Positions 6,577 to 14,799 of a stretch of 47,866 bases of DNA are shown piece by piece. Position numbers and translations under genes: made by a program. Numbering within the stretch: position 1 is the first letter of the stretch; every line of letters begins with the position of its first letter. The stretch lies in the IMG/VR virus record IMGVR_UViG_3300046674_000084, positions 1 to 47,866 of that record; one strand, written 5' to 3'. A model generated the notes under the pieces. That model worked only from the letters and a program-made list of their open reading frames with translations, ran no database searches and was not told the DNA's origin. This DNA is from a virus.

Positions 6577-7865
6577 GTTTAGACACAACCCTATTGCGTT
6601 TGCTGAAGACCCGCGAACGTTTCGACCGGCTGGCCCGGGCTGTACCTCGTTCCGCTATCGACGTTGGAACCGGGGCCGTGTTGGATTACTTCAAGCGCTA
6701 CCTGACAGAGCATCCGGACGTATCGGTTATCACGTTGGAACCGTTCCTTTTGTGGCACGCCATCGCGTTCCCCAGCTTGGACGATAACGACCGGGGACTT
6801 GTCCGGGCGCGCATGCAAGGCGTACTTGCGGAAGACGCGGACCCAGCGCTAGAGGCGGGCATTATGGAGCGCTTGCTTGCGGCGGAGACGGCCAACCGCG
6901 TAACGGACCTTATCACCAAGTATCAGGAAGGCGCGGAGGTTGACCTTTACAACGGACTGCGCGCGGAACTGGACACATACGAGCAACAGACTACCCGCAA
7001 GGTAGCTTTGCCTTGGGTCCGGGATAGCATTGACGATATCTTGCTTGACGATAAAAACGACCGTGGGCTTAAGTGGCGTCTCGAATGTCTCAACATGGTT
7101 ATGCGTCCCGTGCGCCCCGGGGATTTTATTATCATCGCTGGCCGTCCGGACAAGGGCAAGACCACGTTTGTAGCCTCCGAGGTTACGTACATGGCGGAGC
7201 AATTCGACGAGTATTACGGACTGGGCCACGGGCGTAGCGTGCTCTGGTTTAACAACGAAGGACCGGGCCGCCGCATCGTTAGCCGCGTCTACCAATCCGC
7301 GCTAGGTATCAGCATGGCGGATATGGTGAAGTACTCCAACGATAAATCCCTTGCCTCGCGCTACGCGGACAAAGTAGGGGACTTGGACCGTATCCGCATC
7401 TTGGACATACACGGGCGGAGCACGCACGAAGTAGAAGACATTATGCGCAAGATGAAACCCGGCTTAGTCATCTTTGACATGGTCGATAACATCAATTTTG
7501 GCGGGTCCACTCTCAACGGCGGACAGCGTACGGACCAATTGCTAGAGGCCATGTACCAATGGGCGCGTCTCATGGGCGTTAAGCACGACGTACCCGTTAT
7601 CGCTACCTCGCAGATTAGCGGAGACGGAGACGGGGTGCCGTTCCCAACACTGAGCCAGCTTAAGGACAGCAAGACGGGCAAGCAAGGCGCGGCGGACGTA
7701 ATCGTTACGCTAGGCGCTAGCAACGAGTCACACCTTGAAGGCGTCCGCTGGATTGGCTTGACTAAGAACAAATCACACCGGGCGGGCGCGCCCAAGTCCC
7801 CGCGTGCGGAAGTCATCTTTGACGGAGAGCGCGCGCGGTTGCTCATGCCAGCGGAGGCCGCTTAA
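6573..7865 (+). CDS. Replicative DNA helicase, DnaB/T7 gp4 RecA-fold
   Basis: 430 aa starting from GTG, overlapping the previous stop (GTGA). The C-terminal RecA-like motor has Walker A GRPDKGKTT (190-198) and Walker B LVIFDMVD (D302), followed by an ATSQISG sensor-like segment and an arginine/lysine-rich loop near TKNKSHR. The N-terminal 150 residues are helical, as in replicative helicases. It unwinds DNA ahead of the phage polymerase as a hexameric ring. Neighbouring primase, polymerase and exonuclease support the role. Confidence 0.9.
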   Translation: MSLDTTLLRLLKTRERFDRLARAVPRSAIDVGTGAVLDYFKRYLTEHPDVSVITLEPFLLWHAIAFPSLDDNDRGLVRARMQGVLAEDADPALEAGIMERLLAAETANRVTDLITKYQEGAEVDLYNGLRAELDTYEQQTTRKVALPWVRDSIDDILLDDKNDRGLKWRLECLNMVMRPVRPGDFIIIAGRPDKGKTTFVASEVTYMAEQFDEYYGLGHGRSVLWFNNEGPGRRIVSRVYQSALGISMADMVKYSNDKSLASRYADKVGDLDRIRILDIHGRSTHEVEDIMRKMKPGLVIFDMVDNINFGGSTLNGGQRTDQLLEAMYQWARLMGVKHDVPVIATSQISGDGDGVPFPTLSQLKDSKTGKQGAADVIVTLGASNESHLEGVRWIGLTKNKSHRAGAPKSPRAEVIFDGERARLLMPAEAA

Positions 7866-7960
7866 TGGACGAGCATTACCTAGTACTACTGCGCAACCTG
7901 TACAACGCGTACGCCGACTTTTGGGAAGCGTGCCTAGACCACATCGAGGAGACACTTTGA
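7865..7960 (+). CDS. Possible 31-residue peptide
   Basis: Short frame MDEHYLVLLRNLYNAYADFWEACLDHIEETL exactly bridging the helicase stop (TAATG overlap) and the ligase start (its TGA overlaps the ligase TTG). The tight packing suggests it is translated, if only to couple the flanking genes. An acidic amphipathic helix is likely. Confidence 0.45.
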   Translation: MDEHYLVLLRNLYNAYADFWEACLDHIEETL

Positions 7961-8856
7961 TTCCGACCGGCTTTAAACCGAACCTTGCCGCAACCCTGAC
8001 GAAGCCCGAGCTAATCAAGTTCCCTGTGTGGGCGTCCCCGAAAATTGACGGTATCCGCTGCGTGGTCTTCGGAGGCGTCGCGTACTCGCGTAGCCTTAAA
8101 CCAATCCCTAACGCGTTCGTCCAAGAATGGGCGCATATGAACCGCCACGCGCTAGAAACGCTGGACGGGGAGCTAGTAGTAGGAAGCCCTACGGACCCTA
8201 ACGCCATGCAAAACAGTATGGCCGTAATGCGCAAGACGGGCACGCCACACTTCAGGTTCTATGTCTTCGATGCCTATATGCCGCGCGCGCCGTTCGTAGA
8301 GCGTAAGGGGTTCGTGTCTAACTGTCTCCGGGCGTACAAGCCGCCGCGTGCGTTTGTCGTAACGCAAGCGCACGTACAGACCGCCGCCCGGTTGGACGAG
8401 CGCGAGGCGGAGTACTTGGAACACGGATTCGAAGGAATGATGATTCGTGACCCGGGCCGCCTGTACAAATGTGGCCGCAGCACGGAGCGGGAAGGCGGGC
8501 TTGTGAAGGTCAAGCGCTTTGTAGACGCTGAGGCCATTGTCTACGGGTTCGTTGAGGAAATGCACAACACGAACGAGGCGAAGACGGACGCGCTAGGTAG
8601 CACAGAGCGGAGCACGGCTAAGGCGGGGCTTGTAGGTAAGGGCACGCTAGGCGCGCTTATGTGTATGGACGAGCACGCCCGGGCGTTCAACATCGGTACG
8701 GGCTTCAGTGCCGCACAGCGCGCGGAGATTTGGCGCGACCGGGACAGATACGAGGGGCAGCTAGTCAAGTTTAAGTACTTCGACCACGGTATTAAAGAAG
8801 CGCCCCGCCATCCGGTCTTTATCTCATTCCGACACGAGGACGATACGAGCAAATGA
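7957..8856 (+). CDS. ATP-dependent DNA ligase
   Basis: 299 aa. The nucleotidyltransferase core carries motif I SPKIDGIR with the nucleophilic lysine K29, the FYVFDAY motif, EGMMIRDP (motif IV) and LVKVKRF (motif V). An OB-fold follows, with LGALMCMDEH and a terminal KYFDHGIKEAPRHPVF segment typical of T7-type ligases. Start chosen at TTG 7957 because AGGAG lies 5 nt upstream and it overlaps the preceding TGA; KIDG at 29-32 then sits at the expected distance. It seals nicks between Okazaki fragments. Confidence 0.9.
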   Translation: MIPTGFKPNLAATLTKPELIKFPVWASPKIDGIRCVVFGGVAYSRSLKPIPNAFVQEWAHMNRHALETLDGELVVGSPTDPNAMQNSMAVMRKTGTPHFRFYVFDAYMPRAPFVERKGFVSNCLRAYKPPRAFVVTQAHVQTAARLDEREAEYLEHGFEGMMIRDPGRLYKCGRSTEREGGLVKVKRFVDAEAIVYGFVEEMHNTNEAKTDALGSTERSTAKAGLVGKGTLGALMCMDEHARAFNIGTGFSAAQRAEIWRDRDRYEGQLVKFKYFDHGIKEAPRHPVFISFRHEDDTSK

Positions 8857-9407
8857 TACCTCCGCAAATCTTGACCGCCTCCGGGCGCTACTTCGATTTC
8901 CTTAACCCGTCCCCGGACTCAATCGACATTACCGACATAGCAACCGCGCTTAGCCGTATGCCGCGCTTCACGGGCCATACAAAAGAGTTCTACAGCGTGG
9001 CCCAGCACAGCGTAGCGGTTAGCCGCCTCGTCCCTCCGGAGCACGCCCTAGCCGGGTTGCTTCACGACGCGTCAGAGGCATACATGGGGGACTTGGCAAG
9101 CCCGCTTAAGCAACTCGTCCCGGATTACAAGGCCATCGAAAAGCGGGTAGAGCGCGCCATTTGCCAACGCTTCGGGCTGGCCTTCCCGCTGGACCCGTGC
9201 ATCAAGAAGGCGGACTTAACCATGCTGGTAACGGAGCGGCGCGACCTTATGCCCCGCCCCTTGCCTGAGAACGGCGGGACGGACGCGGTAGCGTGGTCTG
9301 ACTTCCGGGGTATCGCAACGCTGGCGGGGCACGTTAGGCCGATGACTTCCGAACAAGCGTACCGCTGGTTTCTCCGCCGCTTCCACGAACTAACCACACA
9401 AACTTAG
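8853..9407 (+). CDS. HD-domain phosphohydrolase, YfbR/DatZ-like
   Basis: 184 aa with the metal-binding set of HD nucleotidases: H52 (VAQHSV), H71-D72 (LLHDASEAY), E75, and D121 (KKADL). The DLASPLK and TERRDLM segments are also typical. Related enzymes are the 5'-deoxynucleotidase YfbR and the phage dATP triphosphohydrolase DatZ. Its ATG overlaps the ligase stop (ATGA). Next to DNA polymerase it probably tunes the dNTP pool. Which nucleotide it acts on cannot be read from sequence; the family is secure, the DatZ-like activity only possible. Confidence 0.85.
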   Translation: MIPPQILTASGRYFDFLNPSPDSIDITDIATALSRMPRFTGHTKEFYSVAQHSVAVSRLVPPEHALAGLLHDASEAYMGDLASPLKQLVPDYKAIEKRVERAICQRFGLAFPLDPCIKKADLTMLVTERRDLMPRPLPENGGTDAVAWSDFRGIATLAGHVRPMTSEQAYRWFLRRFHELTTQT

Positions 9408-9421
9408 GAGTACAGCTAGAT

Positions 9422-9760
9422 ATGTCAGGTCCGCCGCGTAAGCATTTGTTTGAGAAGTTTTGGAGCAAGGTTGAAGCGCGCGGGCCGGACGATTGTTGGC
9501 CGTGGCGCGGCGGCACGATTAAGCGAGGCTACGGAAAGATAGCAGAGGGCGGACGGGGCGGGCGAACGCTTGGCGCGCACGTCGTAAGCCTAATGCTCGC
9601 TAGTGGCGAGCTACCCCACGGACGGCTAGCGCTTCATTCCTGCGATAACCCGGGCTGTGTCAATGCGAATCACCTTCGCTGGGGCACTAAGTCTGACAAC
9701 GCTAGGGACGCGGTAGCGCGGGGCCAGCACTTCACACCATTTAGAAAGGTACTGATATGA
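9422..9760 (+). CDS. HNH homing-type endonuclease
   Basis: 112 aa free-standing HNH protein of the class common as phage homing endonucleases. Visible landmarks are the conserved AHVVSLMLASGELPHG helix, H72-x-C74-D-N-P-x-C79, NANHL (H84), and the terminal GTKSDNARDAVARG signature. It sits just before DNA polymerase, ending 4 bp into the polymerase gene. Selfish insertion beside polymerase genes is typical. A ribosome site (TTAGGAG) lies upstream of the ATG. Confidence 0.85.
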   Translation: MSGPPRKHLFEKFWSKVEARGPDDCWPWRGGTIKRGYGKIAEGGRGGRTLGAHVVSLMLASGELPHGRLALHSCDNPGCVNANHLRWGTKSDNARDAVARGQHFTPFRKVLI

Positions 9761-12150
9761 CTTATACAGTCTTCGATATTGAAACGACCATTAAGAAACA
9801 CCTGAAGCGTAAGGCGTCTCCGTTCCTTCCGGAAAACTTCGTTGTGGCTATGGGCTACAAACGCCAAGGCGATACGGCGGTAACCGGGGAGTACTACGGG
9901 CGCGGGCTTAAGCCGTTTGACTGGTTTACCAAGCTGCTAAAAGGGACAACGATCCTAGTAGGCGTCAATATCAAGTTTGACTTGCTCTACGCATTGCGGG
10001 AGCCGCAAAACTTGGACGCGTGGCAAGACTGGGTAGCGGCGGGCGGTAATGTCTTTGATTGCCAGCTTGCGGAATACCTCTTGCGCGGCATGGAACCTAC
10101 GGCGCACATGCTCAGCATGGACGAAATGGTACCCGCGTACGGCGGTAGCCTCAAAATTGACGAGGTTAAAGCGTTGTGGGAAGCCGGGGTAGACACTCCG
10201 GATATCGATAAAGATTTGCTTATGCGCTACCTCGTTGGAGACGAGAGCGGACTAGGCGACATTGGCAACACGGAAGCAATCTTTAAAGGACAGCTTGCCA
10301 AGGCCCGGAAGACGGGACAGGTTAAAAGCATCCTTATGAATATGGGCGCGCTGTTGTGTACCGTGGAAATGGAACGCAACGGCATGTACGTAGATACCGC
10401 GCTTGGCTTTGCGCTGGCGGAGGGCTTGCGTACCAAGCTGGACGCTATCACGACGGAGCTACACGGCTACCTTCCGGATAACCTCCCGTTTGAGTTCAAT
10501 TGGACGAACCGCTATCACCTTAGCCCGCTTATCTTTGGCGGCAAGATTAAGTATGAGAAGCGCGTACCGACCGTGGACGAAGACGGTAAGCCCGTCTACT
10601 ACAAGAAGGACGAGGAAGTCCTTTACCTGAAGCACGACAAAGAGCTAGACGCGGACGGCAAGGTTTCGTACAAGCCTATGCTCGTGTCGGAATGGCAAAA
10701 GCTAGCACACCCGCCAGAGCCGGTACGCTTCCTCAGCGGTAAGAACATGGGGGAGGCCAAGACCAAAAAGATTAAGGTCGATGACGTAGAGCGGGGCCAG
10801 AAGTCCGCCATGCGGGACTTTTACTACGAGTTCCCGGGCGTGACCGACCCGGACGCAGCATGGATTAGCGGTACGGAGGGCTTGTACAGCGTAGCGGGCG
10901 AAGTTATCGAAGCGCTAGGCAATCGAGATATCCCTTTCTTGCAAACCCTTGCGGGCGTTGCCAAGCTGACGAAGGACTTAGGGACGTACTACGTATCTAC
11001 GGACCCGAAGACGGGCGAACAAAAGGGAATGCTTACGCTCGTGGACGCGTTGAGTATTATTCACCATGCCATTAACCACACGAGTACGGTAACGGCGCGC
11101 TTCTCGTCCAGCAATCCGAACCTTCAGAATATCCCGAAGGGCGATAAGTCCGACGTTAAGACGGTCTTTATCAGCCGTTGGCGGGAGCGCGGGAAGGTTG
11201 TCCAGTCCGACTTTACGTCTCTGGAAGTCTACGTACAAGCTGTCCTCACTGGCTGTAAGCAACTCATTGAAGACCTTAAAGCGGGTCTTGATATGCACGT
11301 TGTGCGCGTTAGCCAGAAAGAGGGCGTGACGTATGAGGACGCGTTCCTTAAATGCAAGGGCGATAAGTCCCGGGGCATTGCACCGTTGCCGGAATGGGAA
11401 AAGAAGCGTAGCGACGCTAAGAGCTTTTCATTCCAGCGGGCATACGGCGCGGGCGCTAAGGGTATCTCTGACTCTACGGGTATCCCGCTGGCAGACGTAG
11501 AGGCGTTGATTGCGGCGGAAAACCTCCGCTACCCCGAGCTTGCACAGTACAACGCGGACAAGATGGACCGCATTAAGCGGAGCCGCCGCCCTACGCAGAA
11601 TATCCAACAGCATCCCACGATTCCGGGCCTCATGTGCCAGCTTGGGAAGGGCTTCAGCGTGACTCCGGATAACAAGGTCTATAGCTACCGTGAGTCACCG
11701 TCTCCGGAATGGGCCGTCAAGCGCGGCGGCATGCCCCAAGGCTTCAGCCCTACGGAAGTCTCCAACTACGAAATCCAAGGGGCGGGCGGGGAATGGGCCA
11801 AGGCCGCTATGTGGCTGGCTGTCCGGGCGTTCTATGCCCGTAAGAACTTCGGCGGGCGGGCCTTGCTCGTCAACCAAGTACACGACGCGCTGTACGCCGA
11901 TATGCACGACGCCGTTAAGGACGAGGCCGCCGCGCTCTTACACGCCTGTATGGAAGGGGCCAGCGAGTTTATGGAATGGTATTTCGGCTGGGAAATCACC
12001 GTTCCCGTACCGTCCGTGACCGTGTACGGGGCCTCAATGATGGAGGAAAACGACTTTGAAGGGGACTTTACCGAAGTAGCAGCAAGCTTTAGACAACACC
12101 TGAGACAGCAGTATATGAACGGCTATCAAGCCTCTTTTCTTTCGCACTAA
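9757..12150 (+). CDS. DNA polymerase, family A, with 3'-5' exonuclease
   Basis: 797 aa, close in plan to T7 gp5. The N-terminal proofreading domain has Exo I FDIETT (D7, E9) and an NIKFDLLY block. The polymerase domain has motif A VQSDFTSLE (D485), the AKSFSFQRAYGAG O-helix region, NYEIQGAGGEWAK, and motif C NQVHDALYADM (H709, D710). It carries out genome replication, likely with the upstream helicase/primase and downstream ssDNA-binding protein. It overlaps the preceding HNH gene by 4 bp. Aminoadenine-using phages also carry a family A enzyme, but this sequence alone does not indicate that specificity. Confidence 0.95.
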   Translation: MTYTVFDIETTIKKHLKRKASPFLPENFVVAMGYKRQGDTAVTGEYYGRGLKPFDWFTKLLKGTTILVGVNIKFDLLYALREPQNLDAWQDWVAAGGNVFDCQLAEYLLRGMEPTAHMLSMDEMVPAYGGSLKIDEVKALWEAGVDTPDIDKDLLMRYLVGDESGLGDIGNTEAIFKGQLAKARKTGQVKSILMNMGALLCTVEMERNGMYVDTALGFALAEGLRTKLDAITTELHGYLPDNLPFEFNWTNRYHLSPLIFGGKIKYEKRVPTVDEDGKPVYYKKDEEVLYLKHDKELDADGKVSYKPMLVSEWQKLAHPPEPVRFLSGKNMGEAKTKKIKVDDVERGQKSAMRDFYYEFPGVTDPDAAWISGTEGLYSVAGEVIEALGNRDIPFLQTLAGVAKLTKDLGTYYVSTDPKTGEQKGMLTLVDALSIIHHAINHTSTVTARFSSSNPNLQNIPKGDKSDVKTVFISRWRERGKVVQSDFTSLEVYVQAVLTGCKQLIEDLKAGLDMHVVRVSQKEGVTYEDAFLKCKGDKSRGIAPLPEWEKKRSDAKSFSFQRAYGAGAKGISDSTGIPLADVEALIAAENLRYPELAQYNADKMDRIKRSRRPTQNIQQHPTIPGLMCQLGKGFSVTPDNKVYSYRESPSPEWAVKRGGMPQGFSPTEVSNYEIQGAGGEWAKAAMWLAVRAFYARKNFGGRALLVNQVHDALYADMHDAVKDEAAALLHACMEGASEFMEWYFGWEITVPVPSVTVYGASMMEENDFEGDFTEVAASFRQHLRQQYMNGYQASFLSH

Positions 12151-12168
12151 CCATAAGGACTACAAACA

Positions 12169-12993
12169 ATGACTTTCGACTTTAACGCACTGAACGCAGC
12201 AATCGAAGCTGAAGCAAACCAAACGGATATGTCGGTAGCGCAAGACGGCGGAGGCGAGTACACCCCGCCCGCGCTGGGCCTTGCACAAGCCCGCTTTGTT
12301 GGCTACTACGAGACGGGTAAGCATGAGGAAGAGTACGAAGGCCAGAAGCGCGTACGCGACAAGGTAGATATGGTGTTTGAACTGAGCGGACCTAACCACC
12401 CGCCCCGCGTGCTGGCAGACGGTACCCGTATTCCGCTGCGTATTACGGTCAAAGAGACGAAATCACAATCCGCTAAGGCCAACTTCTTTAAGTTGTTTGG
12501 CGCGATGAACTACGACGGCGCGGCGCGCCACATGGCCCAGCTTTTGGGTAAGGCGTACCTCGTGGAAGTGTTCCACAAAGAGAGCAAGGGCAAGATTTTC
12601 GCAAACCTGAAGGGAACGAACGGCTACAACATTAAGGGGCCGTTCTTTCAAGACCCGCTTAGCGGCAAGACGGTAGCTATCGACGTTGCCCCGCCGCAGA
12701 CGGAAATTAAGGGCTTCCTCTTCAACAGCGCGACTAAGGCTATGTGGGATTCGATCTACATTGCTGGCGAGTACGAGGAGCGTAAGGACGAGAAGACGGG
12801 CGCGGTTATCAGCCCCGCGCGCTCTAAGAACACGCTCCAAGAGCGGATTATGAAGGCGCAAAACTGGAAGGACTGCCCGGTCTACGCAATCTTGGCCGCT
12901 GGCGGGGAACCGGACCTTCCGGACGCTACGACGGTCCCGGCAAACGAGGCCGCCGGTACGGCGAATGACGACCCGCTTTCGAGCATGGGCTAA
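12169..12993 (+). CDS. Probable single-stranded DNA-binding protein
   Basis: 274 aa. The fold cannot be proved by eye, but several things point to a gp2.5-like ssDNA-binding protein: position between polymerase and exonuclease, a beta-rich core (about 40-200), a flexible Pro/Ala-rich linker, and an acidic terminal tail (ANDDPLSSMG). The tail matches the end of the product of 4141-4518, and the first residues (MTFDFNAL...EAEA) resemble the start of the exonuclease at 13255. A TAAGGAC ribosome site precedes the ATG. Family known; role inferred from context. Confidence 0.65.
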   Translation: MTFDFNALNAAIEAEANQTDMSVAQDGGGEYTPPALGLAQARFVGYYETGKHEEEYEGQKRVRDKVDMVFELSGPNHPPRVLADGTRIPLRITVKETKSQSAKANFFKLFGAMNYDGAARHMAQLLGKAYLVEVFHKESKGKIFANLKGTNGYNIKGPFFQDPLSGKTVAIDVAPPQTEIKGFLFNSATKAMWDSIYIAGEYEERKDEKTGAVISPARSKNTLQERIMKAQNWKDCPVYAILAAGGEPDLPDATTVPANEAAGTANDDPLSSMG

Positions 12994-12997
12994 GCGT

Positions 12998-13255
12998 ATG
13001 GACCGCGATAACCAACGCGGTACGGGCCGCACAACCCGCCTCGTAGCTAAAGCACTCTTGGCCGCGTACCGCAATGACCGTGTGTTCTTTGTGGTAGCGC
13101 ATCTTGCAATGAAGGGCTACGTATCGTCCCTCTCCCGCGACTTGTGCGAGGGGCCGCCTCCGCCCTCGTTCCATATCGTTACGCGGGAGTACCTAGAGCG
13201 CTCACCGTGGGCGAGAACCCAGCCCGTCTATTACGACCATTATCAAGGGGACTAA
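12998..13255 (+). CDS. Small P-loop-like protein
   Basis: 85 aa with a short glycine-rich loop, RGTGRTTRLVAKALL, followed by a beta strand (RVFFVVAH). This resembles a nucleotide-binding loop, but the usual lysine is an arginine. Start at 12998, five bases after the previous stop; the TAA overlaps the next ATG (TAATG). Similar small GRTTR proteins occur in replication regions of other phages. Function unknown. Confidence 0.6.
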   Translation: MDRDNQRGTGRTTRLVAKALLAAYRNDRVFFVVAHLAMKGYVSSLSRDLCEGPPPPSFHIVTREYLERSPWARTQPVYYDHYQGD

Positions 13256-14193
13256 TGACATTCGACCTTGCCGCACTAATTGAGCAAGAAGCGGAGGCCG
13301 CCCCTCAGTTTGGGGCGGGCGTGTTCCCGCCGGTTGTCCCGGGCCGCTGGCTTCACTTGGACGGGGATTACATGGCGTACTACAGCGCGGGCCGGGACGA
13401 CACAAGCCCCGGGGAAGCCCGCCGTAACGCTCTGGACCGTATCGAACTAACCCGCCTCCGGGCCGGGGCTGAGAAGGTCCGCGTACACCTGTCCGCCTCT
13501 GGCTGTACCAAAGCACACCGGTACCTAATCGCAACCGTCAAGCCGTACCAAGGCCAGCGAGCCGGGGCGCGGAAGCCTAAGAACTGGGGCTATCTGCGCG
13601 AGGTACTAGAGCACTACGAGGGGCCGCTATTCACGCCCAAGGTCTGGACGACGCGCGAGGCGGACGACGGCCTAGCGTATTGCGCCGCCGTGGACACCAT
13701 CGTAGTTAGCACCCGGGATAAGGATATGCAAATGCTCCCGGGCCTACACATTAACTGGATGACGTACCAGCTAACGGACGTGCCGCGCGGAGCTTGGGAA
13801 GTAATCGGGGCCGACGAGAAGACGTACGGGCTTAAGTGGTTCTACTTGCAACTCTTGCAAGGGGACGGGGCCGACAACATACCGGGTATTCCGCGTCTCT
13901 ACGGGGCCAAGTGCGCCGACAAGACGGCCGCCAAGTTCCTAGCGCCGTGCCACGACCGGGACACCGCGTACGACCGCGTACAAGCCGCCTACGAGGACCA
14001 TTACGGGCCGCTATGGGCTGACAGCCTGATAGAGCAAGCGGGCCTTCTGTGGCTTCGTACGGACGCCCAAGCCACTATCCCGAACGTCCTAGAGGCGTTC
14101 CCACAAGACCCGCGCCTAGAGGCCGCCGTAGGGCGTCTGGTAGAGCGCGTAACGAGGAGGCTAAATGAGCTTGCGCAAATTAAAAGCTTCTGA
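13255..14193 (+). CDS. 5'-3' exonuclease, FEN/T7 gp6-like
   Basis: 312 aa with the acidic metal-binding clusters of flap/5' nucleases: LHLDGDYMAYYSAG, TREADDGLAY, VSTRDKDMQML, and the GDGADNIPGIP helix-hairpin-helix. The basic KPYQGQRAGARKPKNW segment fits the helical arch. It removes RNA primers and degrades DNA in replication or recombination. The first residues (MTFDLAAL...EAEA) echo those of the ssDNA-binding protein upstream. Start at 13255 overlaps the preceding stop; a longer frame exists but lacks a ribosome site. Confidence 0.9.
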   Translation: MTFDLAALIEQEAEAAPQFGAGVFPPVVPGRWLHLDGDYMAYYSAGRDDTSPGEARRNALDRIELTRLRAGAEKVRVHLSASGCTKAHRYLIATVKPYQGQRAGARKPKNWGYLREVLEHYEGPLFTPKVWTTREADDGLAYCAAVDTIVVSTRDKDMQMLPGLHINWMTYQLTDVPRGAWEVIGADEKTYGLKWFYLQLLQGDGADNIPGIPRLYGAKCADKTAAKFLAPCHDRDTAYDRVQAAYEDHYGPLWADSLIEQAGLLWLRTDAQATIPNVLEAFPQDPRLEAAVGRLVERVTRRLNELAQIKSF

Positions 14194-14572
14194 GCTTCCC
14201 GCGTACCGCGCGGAGGCATTGCAGAAGCAACACGGCAAATGTGCGTTGACGGGCTGGACGCTCCGCCCGGAGGACGCGGTAGCGGACCATTGCCACAAGA
14301 CGGGCCTACACCGGGCCATCTTGGCGGGCTGGGCTAATAGCACGCTGGGGCGGGTAGAGAACTGGGCGGGCCGCATTGGCGGGAATATGAAGCCCTCCGA
14401 CTTCTTGCGCCGCTGTGCCGCGTACATCGATTACTTCGAGGCCAACCCCACGGAGTACTTGCACCATACGCACAAGACGCCCGATGAAAAGAAGGAAGCC
14501 GCCCGCCTGAAGCGCAACAAAGCCGCCCGGGCGAAGACAGCAGCAAAGCGCGCCATTAAGGAGGCCACTTGA
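14165..14572 (+). CDS. Recombination endonuclease VII-like resolvase
   Basis: 135 aa with the endonuclease VII core C26-A-L-T and VADHCHKTGLHRAILAGWANSTLG (D41, H42, C43, H44), then a basic C-terminal tail (KEAARLKRNKAARAKTAAKRA). T4 endonuclease VII resolves Holliday junctions and branched DNA before packaging. The second zinc cysteine pair usual in the family (CNxCN) is replaced by GWANS, so the zinc site is partial. It overlaps the exonuclease end by 29 bp and has a strong AGGAGG site. Confidence 0.8.
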   Translation: MSLRKLKASELPAYRAEALQKQHGKCALTGWTLRPEDAVADHCHKTGLHRAILAGWANSTLGRVENWAGRIGGNMKPSDFLRRCAAYIDYFEANPTEYLHHTHKTPDEKKEAARLKRNKAARAKTAAKRAIKEAT

Positions 14573-14796
14573 AAGTAGCAGTACTAAAAGCTGGCTGGAC
14601 GACGATTGGCGCGCGTGACCGGTACCGCGTCCTAGTCCAGCTTGGAAGCGCGCGCAAGGGCAACTTCTTACGCTTGGAACGCTGGGTCAACCACGCGGAC
14701 GGGCACGGATACGGCGGCATGCGGGAATTTATCGAGCGCGATCTACACGCCAATCTTGGCCGCGCCGTAATCGAACAACTTATTAAAGGACTCTGA
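14569..14796 (+). CDS. Hypothetical small protein
   Basis: 75 aa from TTG at 14569, overlapping the previous TGA and preceded by AAGGAGG (14558-14564). It has a short beta-rich N-terminus (MKVAVLKAGW, DRYRVLVQLG) and a helical C-terminus. No family recognised. It sits between two nucleases. Confidence 0.6.
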   Translation: MKVAVLKAGWTTIGARDRYRVLVQLGSARKGNFLRLERWVNHADGHGYGGMREFIERDLHANLGRAVIEQLIKGL

Positions 14797-14799
14797 CTT

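Noticed and set aside
13144-13254. Longer start for the 5'-3' exonuclease
   Set aside because: The extra residues overlap the previous gene out of frame and lack a ribosome site; the ATG at 13255 is stop-overlapped as is usual in this block.
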